Of a DNA stretch of 64,000 nucleotides, positions 1-11,700 are shown piece by piece. The notes beneath the pieces are model-generated. The model saw only the letters and a program-made list of their open reading frames with translations, ran no database searches and had not been told where the DNA came from. How positions within the stretch are numbered: the stretch's first letter is position 1; every line of letters starts with the position of its first letter. A program made the position numbers and the translations under genes. The stretch is from positions 52,531,310 through 52,595,309 of the forward strand of contig CM019214.1 in the NCBI GenBank assembly GCA_009741485.1, given 5' to 3'. The stretch is from Malurus cyaneus samueli. Its lineage: Eukaryota; Chordata; Aves; Passeriformes; Maluridae.

Positions 1-1806
1 AGCTTTTACCATCCAAATCAATGAAAGTTATTTGTATGCTATTTGCAAGTTCAAAAGTCAAGGTATTTCTAACCACCCACCTTGCATTGGCACCTGAATA
101 AAAAATCAACTGTTGATTTTGGGAGAGGAGGGAAAGTTAAAATGGCCACATTATGGAGAAATTGCTGTTTGATCCAGGAATCTTTCCAACAAAGGACAGC
201 ATTTTGTAGTGCAGGGTGGGCATGGTTTATCCGGATCAATCAAACATGAAGGCTCCTGTGTTGCAGGGCTGGGATATAGACTGGAAAATATCCATTTTAT
301 ATAACAAGGGCTCCAGTGCAAAGCAATTCTCAGCTTAATCCCCATTTCCCTGAAGGAACCACTCTGCTCCACATCAGACTGAAACAGCAGGTCTGCCAGG
401 TGAGGTGCTGGAACCTGGGATAAACGTGAGGTTCACTGAGGCTGTGGCATAAATACGCTCTTGGAGATGAGCAGTTTCTATCTGCTGCGCCTATCTGGGT
501 GTGCACGTCTCTGAAATGCATCGCTGTGTGAAGATATTTCAGCTTGGTTTAGGCTAATTGCAACTTAACAGTGTGAGTGTGGCACTGCATTTATGGGAAT
601 TCCTCCGAGGCAGGAATGCTTGGCCTGGGCCATGGCTGTGCTAACACACATCTATTGCTGGCAGCACAGAGCTGATGTGCACACAGGGCTATTTCCTGGG
701 CCAAACAGGCTCATTCCAAGCACATTTCACTTCCCTGAAACTCACCTGTGAGTTTGCTTGGTGTAAACATAGCACCTTGACATAACAGAAACAATAATCA
801 AGCTGCCTTTATTTGTGGTTAATGATATTCCTGCAGCAAACTTAATTCGCTTGTGAGAGTTTGAACTCCAAGAGCAATCACATCAAGAGCATTCATCAAG
901 AATTGAGCTTTGTGACTCAGTTTTGTAGCTGGACCTCTCTCTCTAATAGGATTTAAATGACATTTCAGAAAGAATTAAAACCCTCACAATTATTATAGGA
1001 GGTCAGAGTCCTATGACATGTCACCTCTGATGTAAACCCACAGGCCATTGCAGCTAGAGACCTATGGTAATGTAGCACTAGGTAAAGCAAAGTGCTTAAA
1101 AAATGCTCATTTTTAGGTCATGTGTGAAAGGGAAATCATTTTGTAATTACAAAGATTCATTTCCCACTGACATTTCAGTAATAAAACAGAACAAAAGAGA
1201 TACATTCTTCGTTTTTGTCTCTATTCAGACAAATTCATACTGAAATAAAAAAGATACACTGAATTAGATAATTTTCCTTCAAAAGGACTGAACAGGACTA
1301 CACAAAGGCTTACTTAAGGAGTTGGCTCATAGCTTTGTAAAATGCAGTGTTGGGAAACTGAGCATCTGTGGTTTTATATTTCAGGGATGATGCAAGTTTT
1401 TTCAACCTTTAAATTACAGCTTGTGCAAGCAGTACTCTGTTACTTAACAGATTTGCAGATGTGTCCATCTCCAAGGTAATGGGCATTGCATTTCTGTCAT
1501 TCAAAATGCTGAGATTCAAAATTAATAAAAGAATGAATTAATCCCATCCTCTCCTTTTCTAAAACCTTTTGAACACTACTTGGAGGGATTCTAACAGAGG
1601 TAATATTAGTTTGTATACAGACACTCTTTAAAGAGTTAACAGATAAAGAGGCAAGAGCTTTCATCTTTGTTTTAGAAGCAAAAGATATGAGAGAGCTTTA
1701 CTTGAACCAGTTATACAGGCAACCACTGCCAAAGCTTAGTCCAAGGTCTAGGTCTTGCTATTCCACTCCTCTCTATCTGCTAATTCCCTGAAAAAATCCA
1801 ATATGA
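1..1806. other. Unique AT-rich DNA, no gene recognised
   Basis: I see no coding exon, RNA gene or recognisable transposon here. The open frames are short and not protein-like. The part around 560-770 is somewhat more GC-rich than its surroundings but matches nothing I know. The stretch ends at the GGAA microsatellite. Confidence 0.6.
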
Positions 1807-1907
1807 GAGGAGGGAGGCAGGCAGGAAGGCAGGCAGGCAGGAAGGAAGGAAGGAAGGAAGGAAGGAAGGAAGGAAGGAAGGAAGGAAGGAAGGAAGGAAG
1901 GAAGGAA
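1807..1907 (+). repeat. (GGAA)17 microsatellite with a GGCA-rich leader
   Basis: An imperfect GGCA/GGAA leader (about 1814-1839) runs into 17 uninterrupted GGAA units at 1840-1907. The open frame across it encodes only a Gly/Arg/Lys/Glu repeat and is not a gene. GGAA is the core site of ETS transcription factors, and long arrays can act as clustered ETS sites. Nothing in the sequence shows that this one does. Confidence 0.97.
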
Positions 1908-4867
1908 TGTTGGTTCTGCAAAGTTAGAATTGGTAGTATTTACTGATGACATTATTCACTAATTTTCTTTGACTGTTGAATATAAGATATAAATTGCTGC
2001 ACAGGTTTATGACTAATAATATCTGTGGTGATGCAAGCTAAAACAACAGTTATTTCTCAGAAATAAAAGCAGAGTTCAATGGAAGGACATAATATTACAT
2101 GTGTACAACCACTGGGAAACACCGACTGGCATTTTCCCTTCTGACCTTACATGACAGTGCCACATTCCAATGGAAAACCTTGCCAAGTTTCAGTTCAGCA
2201 TAAAAACAACACTGAGGAAAATACTCTGTAGGAAACAAACAGAACTAAAAACTGTTCCAATGCAAAAAGGGCCATGCTTGGAGCCAGCAGCATCTCTGAA
2301 AGCCTGTTTATTCTGTTGCCTGAATTCTGACAGGCCCATGATGAATTAAATGTACTACAATTAAAATAAGTGTTTGGGATAAACTAGAAATGCTTTGTTT
2401 TCTTTTTCACACTAGGACTCAGCTGACTAACATACCTCATCACAAGATGCAAGGATGTGGCAACTCCGCCCTTCTTGCTGTGTGGGGAAAAAAAAAAAGG
2501 CTATGATAAAATTAGAAATAGAACTCTTGAAAGCTTAATATTATGCAAGCTGTTCTGCAATACAGGAAAATGGGGTTTTTTTACACTTCAGTTCCATAAT
2601 TTGGAGTTTGTGGCTGTCTGTTAACAGAAATAAATCTCAGAGAGTCAGATTTGCGTGGGACTTAAGTAAAGCAACACCTCTCTTAAGGATCTCTTTGCAT
2701 TGGGTTGGAAATATCAGGCTGTGAACCTGCTCTTTCTGAAATAAAGGAAATAAAATCTTTTACTAGGAAGCATAGGAAGTAAGATTTTGCCAGATTTTCA
2801 AAGGTGGTAGTTGAAATTAATCCTCTAAAAATTAACCTCTCTGCTGTGCTGTTTTCCCTTCTGAATAAAAATTTTTAGACTCTGACCCCTTAGAAATTTT
2901 TTATTTCCCAAACAGGGCAGACAATAAAGCCACTGTGTGTAAAAAAGAAGCAACATTGTCCTGTACAACAACAGCCAGACTTCTCTCCCTTTTTCACAGA
3001 TAGGACAAGGATACTGAAGAAATATTTTTGAGAGGTCCCCTCCTCACTTGTACTGTCACTGCCTGGCCTGGGAGGAGAGAGATGAAGGTTCCCCACACAA
3101 GGTGCCTCACCAGCTCCAAAGGAGACTGTGGATCCAGAAATAGATCCAGGAAGATGTTAAAAAGAAGTCCACCTTGTTTTGTCTGTATTGGCAGACTGAT
3201 CCTAATTTTGTGATTTTGCCTTCTCTACTGCTAAAGAAGTAGAGCAGTCCCTGCCACGGTTCAGGCCTTGACCAGTTCCCAAACAAATCCTCAGCACAGA
3301 TCCAGAGCTGGAAAAAGCCATGCACTATTTCCCAACAGACAGCTGGGATGGAGCAAGCTTGTTTATGAGACTTCAGTCATAAGAACAAGACTTGGTCCAT
3401 GCCAGCTGGCCAGAGAGGATTGGGGCATGGATCCTGGCACTGCTGAACTTGCAAGTGCAGGGAGAGCCCTTGTGCCTCATGTGTTGATGAGACACAATTT
3501 GGGGTGTTTACTACAAGGAATGGGATGAAATCAGCATGACTCCTAACATTAATAGCACTTGTGGAAGGGCCAAGAGACTCAGAGAGGTGAAAAAACATCT
3601 TATATCCTGTAGGGCAGTCGTGTTGGTTTGAGTACGGATGAAAGAAGGTGGAGTGAATGGATGTGCTGTTCAGAGGAGAGAGGGGAAATAGGCTCTTCCC
3701 AGCACATTTTTTTACATTAGAAGTCCAATGATTTTTTTTCCTTATTCCTCAGTGTTTGCAGATTTGTTCAATATTCAAGATTTTTGTGTGTTCCTTTGTA
3801 TTTTGGTCAACTATATTTCATGGCTGTGGGAGCTGTGGGCATTACAGCATAGCAAGATGGGCTTTCCATGTCATGGGCTTTTGTTATAAATTCAAAATGC
3901 TGAGTAAACTCCCTCAAATTTGCCAATTTTTTATGATTAATCATTGTGAGCTGTAAAAGGCTAATCAGGTTGCATGGAAAGGAGCAAGTGCACGTCAACT
4001 AAATCACAATTCTTTATAATCTTTTCAAGTGGATTTTCTATCTGTAGACAAAGATGACCATGAAGTTCAGTAGCAAAAATAAAAAATAAGCCCTCTTTAT
4101 TAATTTGAATTTTCTGTAAGGTTCACTGCTTCTGCAGTAAGAAGTCAGATGAAATCCCCAGCAGCCAGGCTGACAAATTTGAATAATTGCTTTGGGTTGG
4201 AGGAAGGAGTGGTAATTCTATATCATTACCGTTTTTTGAGATTATCCAATTGTCCAGGTTAAAAACCTGTTTCCATCACCTTCAAAATTACTTTGAAGCA
4301 AATGAGGATTATTTAAATTGCATTTGTAAATGAAAAACCATCCTTCAGACTCACTAGTTTTAAATTCCTTTCCTTTATCATTCTTATCATAACTAAGTCA
4401 AAAGAGGCTATTAAACACTGCCCCTTCTTTAGAAATTCATTAGGATAGATTAAATGCTAGGTTTTGACTATTTCATCTTATTAGAAGATAAATTTAGTTT
4501 TGGTACACTGAATCACTAAAGCATATTAAAAGCCACTTCAGTGAGGTGTTAATTTAAGCCCCAAACCAGAAAAGATTTTGCATGTCCCTGAGCCCCAACT
4601 GAGGTGGGTATTTTTCTTTTACACAGAGCGAGTTAAATTGAATGTTGATTTTATCTGACATCTACTTTCGCTGAAGTTTCATTTCCTGCATGGACCTGTT
4701 CTGCAATGGCATTTTCACGGATAAATAGCACACTTGATTCAAATGAAAGACAGGAGATCATCTTACAGCATTTCTTACTGCCTTATGAAATAGTGTCACC
4801 CATTACCTCCTCACCACATCTTCATTAAAATGCCACACCCATATAAAAACTCATGATAACAATAAAT
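1908..4867. other. Unique AT-rich DNA, no gene recognised
   Basis: No recognisable transposon, RNA gene or convincing exon. A TG-starting stretch at about 3617-3720 looked faintly LTR-like, but I could not match it to a family. Frames open on both strands around 3030-3600 show no known motif. Confidence 0.55.
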
Positions 4868-4940
4868 AGAATACATAGACCTAAGGAATGTAGGGGGCCC
4901 CATACAGAATACACAGATTTAAGAAACGTAGGGGTCCCCA
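4868..4940 (+). repeat. Imperfect tandem duplication, two 35-bp copies with period 38
   Basis: The copy at 4868-4902 is repeated at 4906-4940. They match at 29 of 35 positions by direct comparison and both end in a run of G followed by CCCCA. It looks like an old local duplication and not a known satellite unit. Confidence 0.85.
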
Positions 4941-7900
4941 AGCAAATTTTGTTTCCAGCAAGAGTCACAATAAATGGACAATTTAAGAGAGAGATATCCT
5001 GAATGTTGTGCTAAGATGGTCAGAGAAAAGTTCTATGTCCAGATTTGTCGGTGCCACTTGATGTGGCATCTGCTGTCTAGGTGGCAGCACTGCTTTTGAA
5101 CTCGACTACAGGAACATCTTCCCGCTGCACCACAGAGCAGAGCTAATCCTGACAAGTCTAAATCAGCTAATGATTTCACACTACAGGAAGCCAAGTTGTG
5201 GAATGACGACAGACCAAAATGTGCCAAGTGCCACAGACGCACCAGAGAAGTGCATGTGAAGCGAAAGATGAACTGAGAATCCTTCAGAACTCATCAGTTT
5301 TCTTTTTGCCTAAAAGGGCCTGGGGTGGAAGCAGCATTGGGACTGTGTGGCTCTTGCATTGCAACAGAAAATCTGTTCTATGCTCCCTACCCCTAAATCA
5401 CATAGGGTCACCAATCACCATCTTGTCTGGTTTTAATTTGCTTTATGAGGATTGACTTCACATACATATCCCGAGTACCACACCAACTATAACCTGATCC
5501 CTTCCACCTACTTCACCTCCACAAAGACACCAATTCAATATCTGATTGAAAAATAAGACAAACTGCAATAAGGTGAGGTTCCATAAAAAATAGAAAATGA
5601 ACTTTGTAATTTTTCTTTATATACTTCCAAAAGCAAAGATGATGAAGGTTTTACCCACCCCGTGTCAAATTATACAAATATTAAGGCACTCACAGGACTT
5701 GGGACATATTCCACCTTTTCTCCTGAACCTAATGGAGGCTCAAATCCTATCTCTCTTCTCCGAAAAGGTAACCTAACCAGGGGGCTACGAGTCAGACAGA
5801 GAACAAATAACTGGCAGGATTGTATAGTGGCACAGCTCCAGAAACAGAAGGAAGAAGTATCTGAACCCATATGAGCCTGGTAAAGAAAGGACATGGAAAA
5901 TGTGGGGTTGAGCTCTCCCTCAGCAGAGCAGTGATCTGAATCTTAATTTTTTAGTGCTAAAGCATGTTCTGAAATTATATTAAAAAAAAAAAAACCACAA
6001 AGGGACAACTCCATGTTACGATTTCAACCTTTTAAATTAAGAATGTGCCCACCCTGAAAGAAAAAGCTCTGTCTTCAGCTGGAGACTTTCAGCAGTACAT
6101 CACAAGTAGAAAAAGGCTTTGCAAAAAGAAGCACGGCACAAAAAGTCTCACAGACCACACGCTGTGCCAATTCAGATGCTCTTCTTGGCTTGGTGGTGCC
6201 ATACCATGAAGTGCCAGCCAGTCTGGCTTCAAATGCTAGCTCAATGTGGAGAACCTCTCAGGAAAGTAATGGAAAACCTGCACCACATCAGTTGCCAAGG
6301 TAGAGACCTTTGCAGAGCTGCAAAGGCATCAAGGAACTCTTGAACTGCAGTGCACTGAGGGAAGTTTTAGTCCATCCTTTGCTTTCTGCTCCCTGCTGCA
6401 TTTCCTTCAGCCAAGACACAAAGAAGGTGCAGAGCCTTGATCTTCCCCTCAGATCTAACTTGGTGAAGCACTCATAGAACTTATTCCATCCACAATGCAC
6501 ACTGACACCACTCACTACTCAGTTCATGTTTTTTCCTATCTGATTTCATCCTAGAAATTCTGCCTTTTAAAGTACAGATACAATGTCCCTGGATAGTAAG
6601 ATCAGGAATATTACCAGCTATTTATTTTTACACTGATATTAAAAAGGCATCTTCTGTGTCTGAGCCTTATTAAATGATTTCTCTGCAACTTTGGTATTTA
6701 CATTCTATAGGCACATGGGAAAACATTGTAAATATTTATAGTACTCTGGATGAGAAGACTTGAAAGTTAGCAGAAAGGAGGTTTCCATACCGCAGAGAAG
6801 ACTGTGAACATTTGGTTTCCTAGATGAGATGTGCCTATTTTCACTTTGAAGGCCTGCCAGGTGGTGAGGCTGAGTTGAAGCACCTGGCAAACACAAACTC
6901 TGGGAGCTGTCACTTGGGCCTGCTCCTCTTGCCCACGTGCCCATGCTGGATCCTTCATGGAACAACTTGGTACCCACCCAGCTAAAACCTGGAACTGACT
7001 CAGTGACAAAACCCTCTCGGGACCAGCTCCAGTCACATTTTGGGTGGAAGCAAGCCAGCTCCCAACACCTCCACCTGGCCCAGCCTTCCCAGCCCTTCCT
7101 AGCAGGCAGTGAGCTGTCACAATACATAACTCCTTATGCAAACACACCCTTGGCACCCGGCACAAATACACCGGGTTTGGGATGCCCGGGAGTGAGCAGC
7201 TGCAAGGGATAGCTGCTGCATCTGTGATATCCCAGCGCTATAGATAGGGCCAGGCTGCTCCAGGGGGAGTGCAGCAAGGTGTAGAACACAATTCACTGCT
7301 TGGAGGAGTGGGAATCCGTCCCTAGAGCAGGTGGTGAGACCAGCACAGACAGAACCATCCTTTCCCTGCTGGATCCTTTCAGACAGGGGTTGTGTGCAAG
7401 CCAAACCCAGAGAAGTCGCAACCAAGAAAAGTCTGGTGGTGCCAACTACTGAAGCTCATTTGGAGCTCATTTCCTGCTAAGTCTCAGCTTGAGAACTGGT
7501 ATCAGCCAATCATGCACTGAATGCCCTACTTCCTTTACTTACTTGCCTGTTTTTTGGGGGGTGTTGTCTGTTTTTATTTTAATCTCTGATACAGCCTGTG
7601 CTGAATGCTGTAGATCAGGTTTGGTTAACCAGCACTGCTCCAGGGCTTCGTGCTGTGTACGGATTGTTGCATGCACAGCCCATTTTTTCTTGTTTGGTGA
7701 CTCCTCCCTGATTCATTGCCCACTTTCACCCCAATGCCTGTGTCTATTTTCTGTCCTTCTTGTGGTTCTATCCAAGTGCCTTATTATCTGCATTTACTAT
7801 GATCTGACAACAATCTTGTTATTTTTATCTACTTTTATTTTTAGTTGGGTGTTGGTTTTTTGTTTTGTTTTTTTTTGGTAGGTTTTTTTAATGTTTGTTT

Positions 7901-8589
7901 TCTTTATGTGAACTCTGTGATTACCTGCAACAACCTATTGCATAAGAACACAAACACATAGTTCAAGAGTTGGTGATTTTTTTTGATCATTAACAGCTAT
8001 GATTAGATGGTAACACTGAACTCCACAGACGACTAGTAGACCTCATCTACATTCAATAAATTGCTCAAGATTGGCTGTGTTTGTAGTTTTATTACTTATT
8101 TTTCAAAGTAAGTGATGTAATTGAATACAAATTGGTTTTGGAATAAATATTTAAAGTAATAATGGATAGTGATTCAAGTGGTTTATTAAAATCTGCATAA
8201 GAACTTTATTCCTTTTTCCTGGTTTCTTTTTTTCCAGCAAGCATTTTTCTCTGGCAATTTTTTTCCACTCATAGAACCAATTAAGTCCCATACTTGGATA
8301 TTGTTCACCATATTTCTTTGTTGTGCAGACATCTTTCTCAAAATCTGATGACCTCATGATACTATAGTTGATAAACTCTTTTCTTCTTGTATTTATTATT
8401 AAATATAAGTATTTTTCTATACTGGATAGATTTGGGGTTTTTATCACTAATTAGAATTATCATAAAGAAGTAGATGAAGAACTTTAGCATCCAATGGATA
8501 TTCTAAACTTGTTCTCTAATCTGTTTCATGATGGTTTCTCATCCTGTGGTGCCAAATCACCTGAAGTTCAGAGGTTACACCATGTCCAT
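4941..8589. other. Unique DNA including a GC-richer block
   Basis: No recognised gene or transposon. At about 6830-7430 the base composition becomes clearly richer in G and C, and overlapping frames are open on both strands (6705-7127 and 6767-7171 minus, 6937-7212 plus). That pattern comes from a shortage of stop codons and is not evidence of coding. From 7540 to 7900 the plus strand is T-rich, which produces a hydrophobic but meaningless open frame. Confidence 0.5.
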
Positions 8590-8722
8590 TAATGGAAGAG
8601 ATGACTGGATAAATCCCTGAGCATCCTGGTCTGGCCTCAGAGCTGGTTGTGATTTAAGTGGGAGGCTGGGCTACACCTCCCAAGATCCCTTCTGTCTGAA
8701 TTATTCTGTAATTCTGTGGTTA
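8590..8722 (+). mobile_element. CR1 LINE, 3'-terminal fragment
   Basis: The sequence follows the CR1 3' end: a 'cctcccaagatcccttct' block, then 'gaattattctgtaattctg', the characteristic tail that replaces a poly(A) tail in CR1. The left boundary is diffuse because the copy is diverged. It contains only 3'-UTR and no RT sequence. It is an ordinary 5'-truncated, dead copy. Confidence 0.82.
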
Positions 8723-11700
8723 CTGCCATTTCTGTGGGACTGCCCACAGAGCAGCATTAAATATCACATAATACAATTCTCATAGATCTTCTTATTAAAA
8801 CTGTTCAGGTTCAACATTTACCTGGTTTGTGCAAAGACTGCATTTCATCACTTGTAACAGTCATGGCTGATGGTGAGATCTAAAGCTGCAGCTCATTTCC
8901 TACACTCTTAGCTATTGTGTAGAGACACTAGAGCACATTCATGCTCTTGTTCTTTGCCTTCTGTCTCCTAGCAACTCCATCTGCTGCCTTATTTTGAATG
9001 TTGAAAGTACAAGTCAGATTTATTTTTTTTTAGTTGGGGAAAAGCTGCTCCTTCCCTGATTCCAACATAGCTTAACACAGTTTTATATTTAAAATGCTGG
9101 AATGTCTTTTGCACAAGTAAAGATGATTTCATCCTGTACTCTGTCATGACAAGAACCTCTTTTCCACTAGGAAAAGATCTAGGCCACTTCTTTACCCATG
9201 GATTCTTGACCACATAGGAATTTCAGTGACTATTAGTATTGTCAGTTGTCTGCAAAAATCATTAATCCACCTTTGGGTTTGAGGGAATGATTCTGTTGGT
9301 TTTTGTTATTGGTTATTGTTTGGTCTTTCACAAGCTATAATTAGACATTCTCTGGCATCCATATTTCACACAAAACTCTATTACTCATTCCCTGGCACAT
9401 GACATATTTCCTTGCCAATATTTGTGGAGCACGCTGTGAACTGAGTGGCACTGAGCAGTACGTAATAAAAGTGCTTATCCTGTACATGCCTGTCAGTTAT
9501 ACACCCGTTAAATTTAACTCATCCAGCTCCACCATGATATTTTTATCCTTGATTGCAAGTGATTTACCATCACTGCAACTTAATCTCTTATCCATCCCAG
9601 GGATAAAACAAGACACTATCTAGTGATGGTTAGAAAAAAGGAGGGAAAAATCAGTCTACACATGGAGGATGTGAGAGTGCCTCAAGAGAGCACCAAAATA
9701 TTGCAAAACATTTCACCTTTCCTAAACATTTATACAGGGAGGAGTATTTATACATTTATACAGACAAAGTGACAGACTGAAACTTAAACCTTATTTTGTA
9801 GCCTAGAGAAAGATCATGATGACTTTAATGTATTTTCAATAGAATTGGAGCTGAGCCTTTTGTTTTAGAAGTCTCTGATTCCTTAGTCTGCGATTTCCCC
9901 TCTTCAGTGGCTTCATTCCTTTCTACAGTTGAATTTTTTATGTTAGTCATATTTCCAAAGATCCCTCACTGATCTTTGCAACCACTTCAGGCACCACCTT
10001 TTCTGATATCAGTAAAAAATATTATTGGGCTGCTCATTTCTGGAGTGGAGTTTGTGCTCAAAATTTGAAAAGGGAAATTGAGTGGGAAAAATTGTCTGTG
10101 CTTATTGCATTGAGGTTAGATTGTACCCCAAAACAGAATCTGAAATAGGAAAGCAGCAAGTGCAAAGGCTACAAAGTATTTTTGGTGAACATTCGAATGA
10201 ATTTTCAGCTTTTTAAATCATCATTCCTGGGACTCTCTCTTTTGAGCTATAGGACTGGGTTGTGACACTGAAGACAAATTGATGTACTGATTGGTGTAGC
10301 AGTTTTAGGAGAATATATTGAAAGAAAATGCAATTATCAAAGTACATGACAATATAAGAAGTTTTCCTTACACAACATGCAGACTGTTTAGCTGTAGTAC
10401 AGCCAAATTATTTATTTTGATTCCTTTTTTATATGATTCCTTATATGGAAGGGTGGGTTTCAAGAAAACCCACATAGCAATGGTGTCCAGGATTTTAATT
10501 TTTGAAACATTCCTAAGCAATAGCTAATGGCCCATGGTTAAACAATACAGGTGATCATTGGGTTGGTGCATAGATGTTGTCATCAACTATAAAACCCCAC
10601 CTCATTCCAAAATTCCCATGTGGAAACAAAGTAGGACATAGCCCAGAGGCCCTTTTGGGCTTCCTGGAATCTGTTGAGGCTGTCATGAACAGAACCAAGA
10701 ATCGACCAATTTTAACAGAGCAAAGTTATGATGATGAGTTTATGCTCCCAAATGTTTTGCTCATGACACAGTAACAGATAGAAAACAAGCATGGAACACA
10801 CTGGCTGCTTGTGTTTATTTCTGTTGTAGTTACCCTGGCAACAAAAAGATTAACATGTAAAAAAGTATAATAAAATAAATATTGATTTTAATTGACAAAT
10901 AATATAGATTTGAAAATTTTTAAAAAAAAAAAAAACAGGTGGGAAGGAAAAGAAGTAAAAATGGTGATCTTTTTAGGATTTCTATTTTAATTTGCACAGC
11001 TGCAGTCTTCTATCATAGTAAACTAAAAGAAGAGTAAATACCAGGCAGCTGACACTTAAATCATATATGTCTTCTAGTTTTCAGCTCAGCATCTGGTGCA
11101 TCATTTCTCAGATTTCAAAGTGTCTGGGTAGAGAGACAAAGGATAAGAAAAACGTGTATTTTCAGCTGAAAGCATGTATTTTTCAATGACAAAGGACTAG
11201 AGGCCATTATCCATTGCTATTACACAACAGAGGGGCACTCATTTTAATTCAAAGAAAGATCTACCTCTGTAACAGCAATTTGAGGGGAGAGGATGGTTAC
11301 AGGAAAAAGAAACTTGACTCAAACATGCCAAATTTCCATGTTCAGAAAAAATGAACGTGTCCCTTTTTCCAAAAGAAGTAATGTTGCCGTGCAGGCACGC
11401 TGTTTCCACAGGGGATAACCCTTTCAGGTACTTCCAGAAACCAGCTCAGGGAACTGGTTATCTTTTGTGTTCTGCCCTGGCTTCCAGTGCCAGAGCAGAG
11501 CTCTGATTTCAAGGATTTCCTCCTTAAAGTGAAAGGGCTGGATTCTTCTCTCACGCATTTTAGGGGAAATTAGGGGAGAAAGACAATAGGGTAATACCAG
11601 CATTGAAGCAAGGAAAGGATAAGAGACAAGAGCTTGAATATCACTTTATTTATCAGTCTTTTATTAAAAGGAATTAGATTTAATTAGCCCAGCTTGTAGC

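Noticed and set aside
3617..3720. Possible LTR fragment beginning tgttggtttgag
   Set aside because: Too short, and not matched to any of the five LTR copies.
6705..7425. Overlapping ORFs of 91-140 codons on both strands
   Set aside because: A GC-rich, stop-poor patch. Frames open on both strands indicate composition and not coding.
7489..7881. 130-codon hydrophobic plus-strand ORF
   Set aside because: It is driven by T-rich composition, with no family motif and no plausible exon borders.
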